The translations under genes were made by a program, and so were the position numbers. A stretch of DNA of 64,000 bases from Sphingomonas sp. Root241 (GTDB taxonomy: Bacteria; Pseudomonadota; Alphaproteobacteria; Sphingomonadales; Sphingomonadaceae): contig NZ_LMIV01000001.1 in NCBI RefSeq assembly GCF_001428865.1, positions 1 to 64,000 of the forward strand, given 5' to 3'. How positions within the stretch are numbered: position 1 is the stretch's first letter; the number at the start of each line of letters is the position of its first letter. The notes below the pieces were generated by a model that was given only the letters and a program-made list of their open reading frames with translations, searched no databases and was not told where the DNA came from. Below, piece after piece: positions 1 to 10,128 of this stretch.

Positions 1-72
1 GACTGGATGTGGAAGTGCGGTAACGCATGGAGCTAACCAGTACTAATTGTCCTATTCGCGCTTGAGAGTTCC
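1..72 (+). rRNA. 23S ribosomal RNA, 3' end (partial)
   Basis: The first bases read into the conserved 3' end of alphaproteobacterial 23S rRNA (ggagctaaccagtactaatt). The gene begins upstream of the window. The exact 3' end is estimated from the loss of conserved sequence after the 'cgcgcttgagag' segment, so it may be off by several bases. The order 23S-5S-tRNA-fMet is the usual end of an alphaproteobacterial rRNA operon. Confidence 0.85.
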
Positions 73-224
73 ACCATCAATGACAATCCTGGGTAACACC
101 AGCGTTGCTTGTGGTCGGATGATCCAGTCGCAGCTTTATTCAATCCCCATGTGCACGGTATCGATTTGAACCCCAAGATTTGCGCCCAAAGGATAGCCCC
201 TGGCTATCCGTCGCACGGGCTCCA

Positions 225-355
225 TTGCCTGGTGGCTATGGCGTCTGTGAACCACCCGATCCCATCCCGAACTCGGCCGTGAAACCAGACAGCGCCGATG
301 GCAGCGCCGATGGTACTATCGCTCAAGCGATGGAAGAGTAGGTCGTCGCCAGGCA
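225..355 (+). rRNA. 5S ribosomal RNA with 12-bp internal tandem duplication
   Basis: The closing helix strands (ttgcctgg and ccaggca) and the conserved core 'cccgatcccatcccgaactc' identify 5S rRNA. The span is 131 nt. Removing one copy of a perfect 12-bp tandem repeat (cagcgccgatgg at 290-301 and again at 302-313) leaves 119 nt, the normal size. The repeat falls in the helix V/loop E part by alignment to the E. coli numbering I recall. Either this copy carries a real insertion, or it is a dead copy, or an assembly error. It is probably co-transcribed with 23S and the following tRNA. Confidence 0.9.
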
Positions 356-540
356 TTGCAGCCCGTGCGAAACGCAAATCACAAAGGTCCCCACAGGAAA
401 ACCCATTCACAACGTCAGAAATGCCAAACGGGAGCGCAGCTCCCGCAAGGCCGTACGGCCGCCCGACCCCGGATCCAGTCCGGGGGAGGAAAGCCAAGGC
501 AGCGCATGCTGCCGCCGGCGCTTGAGGCAAAACAAATTGC
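356..540 (+). other. 5S to tRNA-fMet spacer with stem-loops
   Basis: There is no gene here. The spacer holds a 7-bp stem with a 3-nt loop at 429-445, a 12-bp perfect palindrome at 449-460, and a further ccccgga/tccgggg stem near 467-487. Such hairpins could be processing sites in the rRNA precursor; that role is inferred. Confidence 0.35.
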
Positions 541-617
<77 letters not shown>

Positions 618-624
618 ACACACC

Positions 625-657
625 AAAGCCCGCACGGCACCAGCCGCGCGGGCTTTT
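625..657 (+). terminator. Rho-independent terminator of the rRNA operon
   Basis: The stem aaagcccgc / gcgggcttt is followed by a short T run, 8 bases after the tRNA CCA end. It also separates the operon from the convergent RTX gene, whose stop codon lies about 20 bases further on. Confidence 0.8.
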
Positions 658-676
658 CGCGTCGCGCCGCGGCCCC

Positions 677-3600
677 TTACATCCAATAGTCCAGATGATG
701 CTGCGACACGGCATCGTCCTGCGCAGAAATGTCTGCCCATTCAGGCTGTGCGGCGGCGCTCTCCACCTCCGCGCTGCCCGGTGCCCGCCGCTCGCCCTCG
801 AGGAGAAAACCGAACATCAGGTCGCCGCCGGCGGCTGCCGAATAGTGATCCTCCAGACCGGCGACATGGCCGAGTTCGTGCATCACCACGGTGAGCAGGT
901 CGATGCCCGCGGGGCCGTTGCCGCCCAGGAATTCTGAGTCGTCGAACGGCGTCGCGTCGAGATACCAGCCGAAGCCCGCGGCATCGCTGTCGATCAGCAC
1001 GCCGCCGCTGCCGTGCAAGCCGAGATCGAGCCCGACGAGATCGGCGACCGCGAATGACGTGGCGTGCATCGCGGCGATCGCATCGGCGCCGGCACCCGCA
1101 TCGGCCCAGCGCTGGATGGCGGCATCGACAAGGCCGTCCAGATCGGCCTGACCGAGCAGATGGCCCGTTCCGCTCGAGGCGCCGGCCACCGCGCCTGCCA
1201 TCAATGGCGTCGGATTGTCGGGGACCAGCGCCGTGCCCGCGCTGGGCGCCGTCGCGCCGGCGGTCAGGCTGACGGCGACGGTCGCCGCAGTGACGACCGG
1301 CGTGTTGCCATTGGCGTTCCAGGTGGCGACCGCATCGTCGTCGACGCCGGCCCCGCCCTCCACGAAACCGCCGAGGAAAATCCGCGGATCCGAAGTGCCG
1401 TCGAGGTCCGCTACGCGCAGGCGCAGCGCGTTGGTCGGTCCGCCGGCAAGGACGTCATTGTCGATGATATTGGCATAGACCTGGCTGGTCTCGCCCGCCG
1501 CCGAGGAGCCCGAGGTGATGTTGATATCGGCAAGTGCCGTCGGGTTCGAATCCAGCGTGTTGTTGTCGAGCGTGAGGTCGAGCCGTGCGTCGCCGAACCG
1601 CGCCTGTGCGTCGATCGCGGCATTGCTGTTGCCCGTCCCCATCGTGATGCTGTTGTTGCGCACTTCGACGATCGCGGTGCTGCCGGTGTCTTGCGGCAGG
1701 ATCCGCACGCCTGATCCGGCCGTATTGGCGGTGATGATATTGTCGTTGATCCGGCCCTCGATGTCGGCACCGCCGAATGCGGTGACATTGATCGCATTGC
1801 CGCCGCGGCTGGTCACGGTGTTGCCGATGACGTTGAACGCGAATTGCGACGCGCTGCTCGCATTGAGATCGATGCCGGTGCCGGCCGCGGCCTCGCTGTC
1901 GATGAGGTTGTTGACGATATCGACGCTGACGACCGAATCATGGTCGCCGATGACCTGGATCGCCTGGGTCCGGAGCCGCACGAAATCGCTGTCGACGATG
2001 TCGATATTGGTGACCGGTGCGCCCGGCGCGGTGCTGAAGCTGCGGAACTGCAGCCCGCCATCGCCATTGGCATTGGCCGGGCCGCCCGACGACGCTGTCT
2101 GGCTGTCGCGGATGGTGACGTTATTCAGCACCAGGTTCAGCCCCGCATCGGTGTTGACGATGTCGAGCCCGTTGGTCTCGAAGAAGGAAATGTCGGTGTT
2201 CGAGATCGACGAATTGCCCGAGAGGTTGGTGAACTCAAGCCCGCTCTCGTTCAGGGCATTGCCGGCCTGGGTGATCGTGCTGTTGTTCATGACGAAATCG
2301 GCGACGTTGATGCCGACCACGCCGCTGTCGGCCGCGCCGTTGATGTCGACATTGCTGAGCGACGCCCCGGTGACGCCGCTCAGATAGATCGCCCCGTTCG
2401 AATTGCTGACGTCGAGATCGGTCGAAGTGCCGTTGACGGTGTTGGCGTTGGTGAGCGCGACGTTGGCGATGCTCACCTCGGCGGTGTTGATCAGTTCGAT
2501 GCCGCGCACGCCGATATTCTGGATCACGCCGCCTGAGCCGTCGGTCGTGCCGGTGCCGGTGATGTGCAGCCCGCCGGCCGCGCCGGTGCCGTTGAGGCGG
2601 ATCGCATAGGCGCCGCCATCGGCCGAGACGCTCTCGAAAGTGAGGTCGGCAGCGCCGATCGCGGTGCCGCTGACCGCCACCGCGACGCCGGTCGTCGAGG
2701 TCACGCTGTTGCCCGCGCCGGTCGCGGTCACCGAGCCGCCGCCGCTGGCATTGAGGCCGGCGCCGCTGGTCGTGACGATGTCGAGCCCGCCGCCGAGCGC
2801 GAGCGCGCCGCTATTGCCGACGAAATTCACTGCGGTGGTCGTGGAGGTCGCCACGGTGCCGCCGCCGGCGAAGCTCGCGGTGATCGACGATCCGGTGATG
2901 TCGATGCCGCCGCCGCTATGCATGCCGGTGATCGAGGTCGCGCCGGTGACGGTGAAGCTGCCCGCCACGCCGGCAAGGTCGATCGCACCGCCGCTCGAGC
3001 CCGACGAGGCGGCGCTGTTGAGCGTGACGTTGAGCGTGCCGCCCTGATCCACATCGACGATCTGGCCGGTACCCGATTTGCCGACGTCGCTGATCGTCAA
3101 GCTGCCGACGCTGCCGCCGCCGTCGGCGATGCCCGCGCCGGTGGTGTCGCCGATGTCGAAGCCCGACACATGGTTGTTCTGGGCGAGATCGACGCCGTTA
3201 TTGGCGCCGCCGGTGACGACGATCGTCGGGCGCCCGGTGCCTTGCTCGATCGTTTCCGCGCCGATCACGAGATCCTGGCCGCCGCCGACCAAGGTCTGTC
3301 CGTTCAGCAGGTTGATGCCATCGGCCTCGGAATAGGTGCCGGTGCCCTCGCGCAGATAGATCGTATCGCCGGTGCCGGGACCGCTCGGCGACCCTTGCGC
3401 CGCGTTGAACGCTGCGAGCGACGTGAACGGATCGGCCTGCGTGCCGAGATTGGCACTGCCGGTCGCGGCATTGTCGATGAACCAGACCTGGTTGGCGCCG
3501 ACATTGACGGTCACCGTCGCGATGTCGGTTTCGCCCTCGGCGTCGGTGAGCGTGTAGGTGAAGCTGTCGGCGCCGCTGAAGCCGACCGGCGGCTCGTAGC

Positions 3601-5920
3601 TGAACGAGCCGTCCGGATTGACCGTGACCGCCCCCCCGTTCGCCGATGTCGCGTCGAAGGCGGTGACCGAGGCCTCGCCCGGTCCTGCGCCCACTCCGCC
3701 GTCGTCGGTGTCGTTGGCGAGCACGCCGTCATTCGCATCGACGGTGAGCGTGACATTGCCGGCCACCGAATAGGCGTCGTCGACCGCGTCGGGCGGCAGA
3801 TTGTCGGATTCGCCGGTGATCGTGACGGTGACATCCTGCGTCGTGGTGCCGCCATGCCCGTCGGCGACGGTGACGGTGTAGACCTGCGTCAAGGTCTCGC
3901 CTTCGTCGAGGAAGTCGATCGCACTGTCGTCGACTGCGAAATGCCAGCCGACGCTGTCGGTGCCCTGGTTTACCGCATCGAGCGTGAAGGTGCCGACATA
4001 GCCGCCGGCCTGAGGCGCGAAGCCCGCGCTGTGGGTATCGCTGAGATCCGCATCGTCGAACGCGATCGTGCCGCTGTCCTGACGCGTGAAGGCATTCTCG
4101 TTCGGATCGCCGTTGGGCAGTTCGGTGACGCTGCCCGTCGCGTCGGTACCGCCGGCATCGATCACCGGCGCATCGTTCGTGCCGGTGACGGTGAGGGCGA
4201 TCGTCGAGGCGGCGGTGGCGCCATGTTCGTCGGTGATCGAATAGCCGACCGTGACGACGGTGCTTTCGCCGACGGCGAGATAGTCGAAGTCGCCGCCGGG
4301 CGCGAACTGCACCTGATTGCCGACCACCGATGCGGTACCCTGACCTGCGGGTGCCGAGGCCGAACTGACCGTGAGCACCGCGCCGTCATCCACATCGGTA
4401 TCGTTGGTGAGGACGTTGACGAGAATCGTCGCATTCTCGGTCGTCGCGGCGGCGTCCGGATTGGCGACGGGGCCGTCGTTGGTGCCGGTGACGATGACCG
4501 TCACGGTCGAGGCGGAGGCCGCGCCGAACTGGTCCTGGATTGTGTAGCTGACTGTGACGCTGGCGGTGGCGCCCACCGCGAGATGATCGAAATTGCTGCC
4601 CGGATTGAACTGGACCTGGTTGCCGATCACTGCGGCGCTGCCCTGGCCGGCCGGGGCGGAAGCGGTGGTGACGGTGAGCACCGCGCCATTGTCGACATCG
4701 GTATCGTTGGCGAGGACGTTGATCAGCACGCTCGCATTCTCGCTTGTCGCCGCATTGTCGGGATGGGCCACGGGGGCGTCGTTCACGCCGGTGATCGTGA
4801 AGACCAGATTGGCGGTGTCCGAGGCGCTGCCGTCCGACGCGGTGTAGGTGAAGCTGTCCTGGACCACCTGCCCCTGCGCCAACGTCTGTGCGGTCGCGTT
4901 GAGCACGTAATTATAGGTGCCATTGGCGTTGAGCGTCAGCGTGCCATAGGTGCCGTTGAACACGCCGGGCGTGGCGGTCAGCGTGTCGCCCTCGAAATCG
5001 AAGTCGTTGTCCAGCACGCTCGCGCTGCCGCTGCTGTAATTGCCGGCATCCTCGGTGAGCGCGGCCGCGTCATTGGCCGCGAACGGCGCGTTGTTCGCAG
5101 TGAGGTCGATGGCGACATCGGCGAATTGCAGCCGCTCGACCGAAACCAGCAGGTCGGCGCCGTCCGCGCCCGAACCCGGCCCGCCGGGCCCGTTATGGAC
5201 CACCCCCGCGATCGGGCCGAGCCGGTAGATCGTGTAATCGGCCAGCGAGCCGGAATAGACCGCGGTATCGGTGCCCGCGCCGCCGTCGATAAAGTCGATT
5301 CCGCCACCGCCGGTGAGCGTGTCGTTGCCATTGCCGCCGGACAGGCTGTCATTGCCGTTGCCGCCCGACAGCGTGTCGTCATTGTCGTCGCCGGAAAGCT
5401 GATCGTTGCCGTCGCCGCCCATCAATATGTCGTTGCCGGTGCCGCCCCACAATTCGTCATCCTCGGTGCCGCCATCCAGCGTATCGGCGCCGGTGCCGCC
5501 GTACAGATGGTCGAGGCCTGCGCCACCATGGAGATAATCATTGCCGTCATCGCCATACAGCGTGTCGCTATCGGCTTCGCCATAGAGGATGTCGTTGCCC
5601 GTGCCGCCGTGCAGCACGTCGTTGCCGGTCCCGCCGGTCAGCGTGTCGTCATTGGCGTCGCCGGACATGTCGTCATTGCCCGTACCGCCGCTCATGACGT
5701 CGTTGCCATTGCCTCCCGACATGCTGTCATTGCCGTCTTCGCCGTAAAGCGTGTCGTTGCCGTCGTTTCCTTCGATATCGTCGTTGCCCGTACCGCCATA
5801 GATCGTGTCGTTGCCGCCACGCCCGTAGAGATGGTCGTTGCCGCCGAGACCGTAGATCGTGTCGTCGCCGTTGGAGCCGTTGATGGTGTTGTTACCATTA
5901 TTGCCGGTGTAGATGGGCAC
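677..5920 (-). CDS. Large RTX / cadherin-like / beta-helix protein with C-terminal metalloprotease-like motif
   Basis: This is a 1747-residue, very acidic, Gly/Asp/Asn-rich protein. Residues 1 to about 215 are calcium-binding RTX nonapeptides (GGxGNDxL type), starting right at the N terminus. Then comes a short 'VERLQFAD' linker, about five cadherin/VCBS-like repeats ([15 protein letters not shown]) to roughly residue 830, and a long Ser/Thr/Gly-rich stretch that looks like a right-handed beta-helix. The C-terminal part holds '[13 protein letters not shown]' (HELGH at residues 1681-1685), a metzincin-like zinc motif with Asp or a one-off His as the possible third ligand. No Sec signal peptide is visible, so type I secretion is likely but the secretion genes are not nearby. 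The start is GTG with GGAGA five to six bases upstream. It is probably a surface or secreted adhesin; protease activity is unproven. Confidence 0.85.
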   Translation of the reverse strand: MPIYTGNNGNNTINGSNGDDTIYGLGGNDHLYGRGGNDTIYGGTGNDDIEGNDGNDTLYGEDGNDSMSGGNGNDVMSGGTGNDDMSGDANDDTLTGGTGNDVLHGGTGNDILYGEADSDTLYGDDGNDYLHGGAGLDHLYGGTGADTLDGGTEDDELWGGTGNDILMGGDGNDQLSGDDNDDTLSGGNGNDSLSGGNGNDTLTGGGGIDFIDGGAGTDTAVYSGSLADYTIYRLGPIAGVVHNGPGGPGSGADGADLLVSVERLQFADVAIDLTANNAPFAANDAAALTEDAGNYSSGSASVLDNDFDFEGDTLTATPGVFNGTYGTLTLNANGTYNYVLNATAQTLAQGQVVQDSFTYTASDGSASDTANLVFTITGVNDAPVAHPDNAATSENASVLINVLANDTDVDNGAVLTVTTASAPAGQGSAAVIGNQVQFNPGSNFDHLAVGATASVTVSYTIQDQFGAASASTVTVIVTGTNDGPVANPDAAATTENATILVNVLTNDTDVDDGAVLTVSSASAPAGQGTASVVGNQVQFAPGGDFDYLAVGESTVVTVGYSITDEHGATAASTIALTVTGTNDAPVIDAGGTDATGSVTELPNGDPNENAFTRQDSGTIAFDDADLSDTHSAGFAPQAGGYVGTFTLDAVNQGTDSVGWHFAVDDSAIDFLDEGETLTQVYTVTVADGHGGTTTQDVTVTITGESDNLPPDAVDDAYSVAGNVTLTVDANDGVLANDTDDGGVGAGPGEASVTAFDATSANGGAVTVNPDGSFSYEPPVGFSGADSFTYTLTDAEGETDIATVTVNVGANQVWFIDNAATGSANLGTQADPFTSLAAFNAAQGSPSGPGTGDTIYLREGTGTYSEADGINLLNGQTLVGGGQDLVIGAETIEQGTGRPTIVVTGGANNGVDLAQNNHVSGFDIGDTTGAGIADGGGSVGSLTISDVGKSGTGQIVDVDQGGTLNVTLNSAASSGSSGGAIDLAGVAGSFTVTGATSITGMHSGGGIDITGSSITASFAGGGTVATSTTTAVNFVGNSGALALGGGLDIVTTSGAGLNASGGGSVTATGAGNSVTSTTGVAVAVSGTAIGAADLTFESVSADGGAYAIRLNGTGAAGGLHITGTGTTDGSGGVIQNIGVRGIELINTAEVSIANVALTNANTVNGTSTDLDVSNSNGAIYLSGVTGASLSNVDINGAADSGVVGINVADFVMNNSTITQAGNALNESGLEFTNLSGNSSISNTDISFFETNGLDIVNTDAGLNLVLNNVTIRDSQTASSGGPANANGDGGLQFRSFSTAPGAPVTNIDIVDSDFVRLRTQAIQVIGDHDSVVSVDIVNNLIDSEAAAGTGIDLNASSASQFAFNVIGNTVTSRGGNAINVTAFGGADIEGRINDNIITANTAGSGVRILPQDTGSTAIVEVRNNSITMGTGNSNAAIDAQARFGDARLDLTLDNNTLDSNPTALADINITSGSSAAGETSQVYANIIDNDVLAGGPTNALRLRVADLDGTSDPRIFLGGFVEGGAGVDDDAVATWNANGNTPVVTAATVAVSLTAGATAPSAGTALVPDNPTPLMAGAVAGASSGTGHLLGQADLDGLVDAAIQRWADAGAGADAIAAMHATSFAVADLVGLDLGLHGSGGVLIDSDAAGFGWYLDATPFDDSEFLGGNGPAGIDLLTVVMHELGHVAGLEDHYSAAAGGDLMFGFLLEGERRAPGSAEVESAAAQPEWADISAQDDAVSQHHLDYWM

Positions 5921-6281
5921 ATCCGTCTCCTATTGTTGCATTGCAGAAAACAGGCGATTCGCGATGAAAAGAATATGGAATAACAATTAGAAAGCTCGCC
6001 GCGATGGGCGCGCGCATCCCAGAAATTGTTGTGATAGTCCCAATCCCCCGTCCGATCGCAGCGCTCGAAATCTCGAACGAACCTTTGCCCCGTGCGACTC
6101 GACATTATTTCATATCGGAACACACACAGGTTACTCGCCGGCGACTTCGAGTCCATAGCAAATGATTTTGGCCGGAGCGCCCGCGGAAAGGTCCGATTCC
6201 AACGAGGGGTTATCGCGGCGGCGCCGCAATCGACACCAGGTTCGAACGCAGCCATAGTGGCCGGGCGGGAGTTGCTACGGC
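5921..6281. promoter_or_regulatory. Divergent intergenic region between RTX gene and ydbH
   Basis: These 361 bp lie between two outward-reading genes and should carry both promoters. The RTX gene's ribosome site (ggaga on the minus strand, near 5925-5929) is visible. The 5940-6000 part is AT-richer than its surroundings. I could not fix a convincing -35/-10 pair. A 69-codon open frame at 6092-6301 has no features of a real gene. Confidence 0.4.
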
Positions 6282-9200
6282 GTGACGACAAGCCTGGATG
6301 AAGCGCCGGACGAAGTGACTGCGGGAGCGCCGCCGCGCCGCACCCGCTGGCGGCGCCTTTTTTTCGCACTGTTCGTGCTGCTGCTGACCGTTTTGCTCGT
6401 CGCATGGCTGCAGCGGCGGACCATCGCGCGCGAATTCGTCGATCAGGAGCTGAGCCGCCGGGGCGTCCGCGCGCAATACCAGATCGACCAGCTCTCTCCG
6501 TGGCGCCAGCGGCTCACCAATGTCGTGATCGGCGATCCCCGCAATCCCGATCTGGTGGCCGACTGGATCGAGCTCGGCACCACGCTGTCGCCCTGGGGTG
6601 CCAGGGTGCTGGCGCTGCGTGCCGGTAAGGTCCGCATCAAGGCGCGGTTGGTGCAGGGGCATTTGTCGTTGGGGGAGATCGACCGGCTGATGCCGCCCCC
6701 TTCCGGAAAGCCTTTTACGCTGCCGCATGTCGAGCTCGACGTCGCCGATCTGGCGATGCGGCTCGATAGCGGCCACGGCCTCGTCGATCTCGGTTTTGCG
6801 GGCAAGGGAATGCTCGACAATGGCTTCGCGGGCACTGCGCGCGTTGCCGCGCCCCGGCTCGATCTCGCCGGCTGTGCGATGCTCAGCCTGTCGGGCACGG
6901 TGAAGCTGCACATCCGCCGGGCCCGGCCTGATCTTGCCGGCCCGCTGACCGCGACGCGCCTCGACTGCGGCACCTTCCGCGCCGATCGGCCGCAGGTCGC
7001 GCTCGAGGCGGTATTGGGCGAGGGACTGGACAGCTGGAACGGCACGGCGCGCGTGAACCTCGCCGCGCTCTCGATGCCACAGCGGCGGGTTTCCGATGTG
7101 GCGGGGGACGTCTCCTTTGTCGGCGGGCTTCCTGGAACGCGCGGCAAGATCGCCCTCGGCACGGGGCGCTTCGACATGCCCGAAGCCGTCGGGGGGCAGT
7201 TGCAGCTCCGCGGCGACTATGCCCAGCGTGGCAATGGCTTCGAATATCGCGGGAGGGTCTCGGCCGGCTCGGCGAGCCTGTCGCGGGCGTTGCTGGACAA
7301 GGTCCGGGGTACTGCCGCGGCGGCACAAGGCACGCCGCTCGGACCCGTCGTCGCGCAGATCGCCGGAGCCACCGCCACGGCGGCCGCCGCGTTCGATGCG
7401 AGCGCCGACCTCGTCCTCGCCGTCTCCTCGACCGGGATGCAATACCGCCTGCCGCGCCTCGAAGTCGCCGCTGCAAATGGCGCCCGATTCTCCTTCGACC
7501 GGGGGAGCGGCCTACGTGGCGACAGCAAGGAGGCGGCGCCGCGGATCGACGGCACGCTGGCGCTGCGCGGCGGCGGAATGCCCGAGGCGCTGATCCGGCT
7601 GTCGCAGAAACCAGGCGACGCGCGGCTCTACGGCGTCGGCTTCGTCCAGCCTTATGCCGCCGGGGGTTCGAGCCTCGCGCTGTCGAATGTGGCTTTCGTG
7701 CTCGGCGAAGGTGGCGGCACGATGCGGACATTCGCCACCCTCTCGGGCCCATTCGCGGGCGGCCGTATCGATCGCCTCGCGCTCCCGCTCGATGCACGCT
7801 GGCGCGGCGGGAGCATCACCCTGAATCCCGGCTGCATTCCGGTCCGCTTCGAGCGGATCGCCGCGGCGGGCGCAGTGCTGGCGCCGGGCGGCGTGACGGC
7901 CTGTCCGCTGGCAGGCGCGATGCTGCACACTGGGCCGGGCGGCGTCGGCGGCGGCATTCGCCTCGTGCGCCCCGATCTCTCCGGCCAGGTCGGATCCAGC
8001 CCGCTGGCCTTGCGTGCCGCGGAGGCCCGGTTCGATCTGGGCACGCGCCGGTTCGGTGTCACCGGGACGGCGGTACGCCTCGGCGCGGAGAGCGTCACGC
8101 GCCTCGATATCGGCACGCTCTCCGGCGGCTTCGGCGACACCATCGACGGGCATTTCGCCGATCTGGGCGGGCAGATCGGCAGCGTGCCGCTGGTGATCTC
8201 CGGCGGCGCAGGCACATGGAAAGCCGATGACGCCGGCCTGTCGCTCGCGGGCAAACTGCAAGTCGCCGACACCGCCTCGCCGGTACGCTTCCACCCGCTC
8301 GCCAGCGACGACGCGATGCTGCGGCTGGTCGGCAACCATATCGTCGCGACGGCGGGGCTGAAGACGCCGGCGGCGGACGTTCCCGTGGGACGCGTCGAAA
8401 TCCGGCACGATCTCTCCACCGGCAAGGGCGTCGCAACGATCGCAGTGCCGGGCCTGCGCTTCGCCGAAGGCGGGCTGCAGCCGAGCGACCTCACCCCGCT
8501 CACCTTCGGCGTCATCGCCGATGTGAGCGGGACGGTGGAAGGCGAAGGCCGGATCCAATGGTCGCCCGAAGCCGTGACCAGCACCGGCCGCTTCGGCACC
8601 CGCGCCGCCGATCTCGCCGCGGCGTTCGGATCGGTGCGCGGCCTCGCCACCGAATTGCGGTTCAGCGACTTGCTCAACATGCGCACCGAACCCGGCCAGG
8701 TCGCCACCATCGCGGAGGTCAATCCGGGGGTCCCGGTCACCAGCGGCACGATCCGCTTCCGCCTGCTCGACAGCCAGCGCGTCGAAGTGGAAGGCGGGCG
8801 CTGGCCCTTTGCCGGCGGCGAGCTCGTGCTCGAGCCGACGATCCTCGATTTCAGCCAGAGCCGCGAGCGGCGCATGACCTACCGCGTGATCGGCGCAGAC
8901 GCGGCGCTGTTCCTGAAGGAAATGGAGTTCGACAATCTCGACGCCACCGGCACGTTCGACGGAACGCTGCCGATGGTCTTCGACGAGAAAGGCGGCCGGA
9001 TCGAAGGCGGATCGCTGCGCGCCCGCGCCGGCGGCTCGATCGCCTATGTCGGCGAGATTTCGCAGCGCGACGTCGGTTTCTGGGGCAACATGGCGTTCCA
9101 GGCGCTCAAGGCGCTCGACTATCGCAGCTTGACGATCGACATGAACGGCCCGCTCGCCGGCGACATGGTCACCGAGATCCGCTTCGCCGGCGTCAGCCAG

Positions 9201-9434
9201 GGCAAGGGAACGAAGTCCAACTTCCTGCTGCGGAGGCTGGCCAAGTTGCCCTTCGTGTTCAACGTCCGGGTCAGCGCCCCCTTCAAGCAACTGCTCGATT
9301 CGGTGCAATCCTGGTACGATCCGAACCGGCTGATCGAGCGCAATCTGCCCTCGTTGCTCGAAGAACAGGAACGATCTGGCGGCGAAAGCGGCGCGAAGCC
9401 GGTTCAGCCGCGCGAAAGCGACAAGCTGCGATGA
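6282..9434 (+). CDS. ydbH: YdbH-family AsmA-like intermembrane phospholipid transport protein
   Basis: A 1050-residue protein with one N-terminal transmembrane anchor (about residues 25-43) after an Arg-rich cytoplasmic tail, then a long periplasmic part rich in beta-strand AsmA-like repeats. In E. coli, YdbH with TamB and YhdP bridges inner and outer membrane and moves phospholipids. The identification rests strongly on the two following genes, a ynbE-like lipoprotein and a ydbL-like protein, in the E. coli order. The stop codon overlaps the next start as ATGA. The start is GTG with no strong ribosome site, so it is moderately sure. Confidence 0.85.
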   Translation: MTTSLDEAPDEVTAGAPPRRTRWRRLFFALFVLLLTVLLVAWLQRRTIAREFVDQELSRRGVRAQYQIDQLSPWRQRLTNVVIGDPRNPDLVADWIELGTTLSPWGARVLALRAGKVRIKARLVQGHLSLGEIDRLMPPPSGKPFTLPHVELDVADLAMRLDSGHGLVDLGFAGKGMLDNGFAGTARVAAPRLDLAGCAMLSLSGTVKLHIRRARPDLAGPLTATRLDCGTFRADRPQVALEAVLGEGLDSWNGTARVNLAALSMPQRRVSDVAGDVSFVGGLPGTRGKIALGTGRFDMPEAVGGQLQLRGDYAQRGNGFEYRGRVSAGSASLSRALLDKVRGTAAAAQGTPLGPVVAQIAGATATAAAAFDASADLVLAVSSTGMQYRLPRLEVAAANGARFSFDRGSGLRGDSKEAAPRIDGTLALRGGGMPEALIRLSQKPGDARLYGVGFVQPYAAGGSSLALSNVAFVLGEGGGTMRTFATLSGPFAGGRIDRLALPLDARWRGGSITLNPGCIPVRFERIAAAGAVLAPGGVTACPLAGAMLHTGPGGVGGGIRLVRPDLSGQVGSSPLALRAAEARFDLGTRRFGVTGTAVRLGAESVTRLDIGTLSGGFGDTIDGHFADLGGQIGSVPLVISGGAGTWKADDAGLSLAGKLQVADTASPVRFHPLASDDAMLRLVGNHIVATAGLKTPAADVPVGRVEIRHDLSTGKGVATIAVPGLRFAEGGLQPSDLTPLTFGVIADVSGTVEGEGRIQWSPEAVTSTGRFGTRAADLAAAFGSVRGLATELRFSDLLNMRTEPGQVATIAEVNPGVPVTSGTIRFRLLDSQRVEVEGGRWPFAGGELVLEPTILDFSQSRERRMTYRVIGADAALFLKEMEFDNLDATGTFDGTLPMVFDEKGGRIEGGSLRARAGGSIAYVGEISQRDVGFWGNMAFQALKALDYRSLTIDMNGPLAGDMVTEIRFAGVSQGKGTKSNFLLRRLAKLPFVFNVRVSAPFKQLLDSVQSWYDPNRLIERNLPSLLEEQERSGGESGAKPVQPRESDKLR

Positions 9435-9637
9435 AGGGAGCCGTGATGCGGTTGAATCGAACTAAAGGCCTTTTGGCCGCGGCACTGCCGGTGATGATGG
9501 CCGGCGGCTGCGTCAACGTGACGGCGCCCGACAAGCCGATCGTCATCAACCTCAACATATCGATCACCCAGGAAGTGGTGTATCGCCTCGACAACAAGGC
9601 GAAGACACTGATCCAGGAAAATCCGGGGATATTCTGA
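9431..9637 (+). CDS. ynbE: YnbE-like small outer-membrane lipoprotein
   Basis: A 68-residue protein, or 63 residues if the second ATG at 9446 is used. It has a short basic N terminus, a hydrophobic stretch and a lipobox ending 'MMAGGC', followed by 'PIVINLNISITQEVVYRLD', typical of YnbE. In E. coli YnbE is an outer-membrane lipoprotein that works with YdbH. It overlaps ydbH by 4 bp (ATGA) and the next gene by 1 bp (TGATG), so translation is coupled. The 9431 start was chosen for the ATGA overlap. Confidence 0.88.
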   Translation: MKGAVMRLNRTKGLLAAALPVMMAGGCVNVTAPDKPIVINLNISITQEVVYRLDNKAKTLIQENPGIF

Positions 9638-10008
9638 TGCGCCCTATGCTCTTCACCGCCGCACTCGCGGCAGCCTCGCTCGTCGCCATGCCGGCGCTCG
9701 CGCAACGCGATCCGGCTTATGCGGCCGCGCGCGCCGCTGGCCAGGTCGGCGAGCAGCCCGACGGCTATCTCGGGATCGTCGGCACGGCGACCCCGGAGCT
9801 CCGCGCGCTGGTCAACAACCTCAATATCCAGCGCAAGAAGCAATATACCGATCAGGCGGCGGCCGGCTCGACGGTGCAGCAGATGGCATTCGTCACCGGC
9901 TGCAACCTGATCCTGCGCACTGCGCCGGGCGAGAAATACCAGGCTCCCGACGGCCGCTGGCTGACGCGTGGTGCCGAAGCACCCGTGCGGGATCCGCGCT
10001 GCCTCTGA
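9637..10008 (+). CDS. ydbL: YdbL family (DUF1318) periplasmic protein
   Basis: A 123-residue protein with a clear signal peptide (cut after 'PALAQ'), then 'GYLGIVGTATPELRALVNNLN', the conserved core of DUF1318. It is the third gene of the ydbH-ynbE-ydbL operon. The E. coli partner is thought to help YnbE/YdbH assembly. The C-terminal extension with two Cys residues (near positions 88 and 122) could form a disulfide. The start overlaps the ynbE stop by 1 bp. Confidence 0.85.
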   Translation: MRPMLFTAALAAASLVAMPALAQRDPAYAAARAAGQVGEQPDGYLGIVGTATPELRALVNNLNIQRKKQYTDQAAAGSTVQQMAFVTGCNLILRTAPGEKYQAPDGRWLTRGAEAPVRDPRCL

Positions 10009-10013
10009 CTAAT

Positions 10014-10094
10014 CGTCACCCCGGCCTTGAGCCGGGGTCCCGCTGTTCCAAGTCGACAGAAGAAGCGGGATCCCGGCTCAAGGCCGGGATGACA
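10014..10094. repeat. Paired inverted-repeat (REP-like) element, family A
   Basis: Two arms of about 30 bp (starting gtcaccccggccttgagc and ending ctcaaggccgggatgac) face each other around a 20-bp centre. Each arm can also fold on itself around 'ccggcttgagccgg'-type sequence. It sits between convergent ydbL and the efflux operon and may work as a bidirectional transcription end. A second copy lies at 26127-26208. Confidence 0.8.
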
Positions 10095-10128
10095 GGAATT
10101 GATCAATGGGGCGTGTTTGGGTTCTCGG

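Noticed and set aside
5280..5920. Periodic DNA repeats that could look like a CRISPR array
   Set aside because: The period and sequence follow 27-bp units of RTX nonapeptide codons; there are no constant repeats with unique spacers.
2564..5983. A plus-strand open frame of 1139 codons opposite the RTX gene
   Set aside because: Its product is a low-complexity Arg/Ala/Val/Asp sequence and simply mirrors the repeated RTX and cadherin-like codons on the other strand.
6092..6301. A 69-codon open frame upstream of ydbH
   Set aside because: There is no ribosome site, signal peptide or domain, and it overlaps the ydbH start.
7512..9308. A long minus-strand open frame inside ydbH
   Set aside because: It is an antisense shadow common in high-GC DNA. 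It has no ribosome site or recognisable domain, and ydbH fits the codon pattern and operon.
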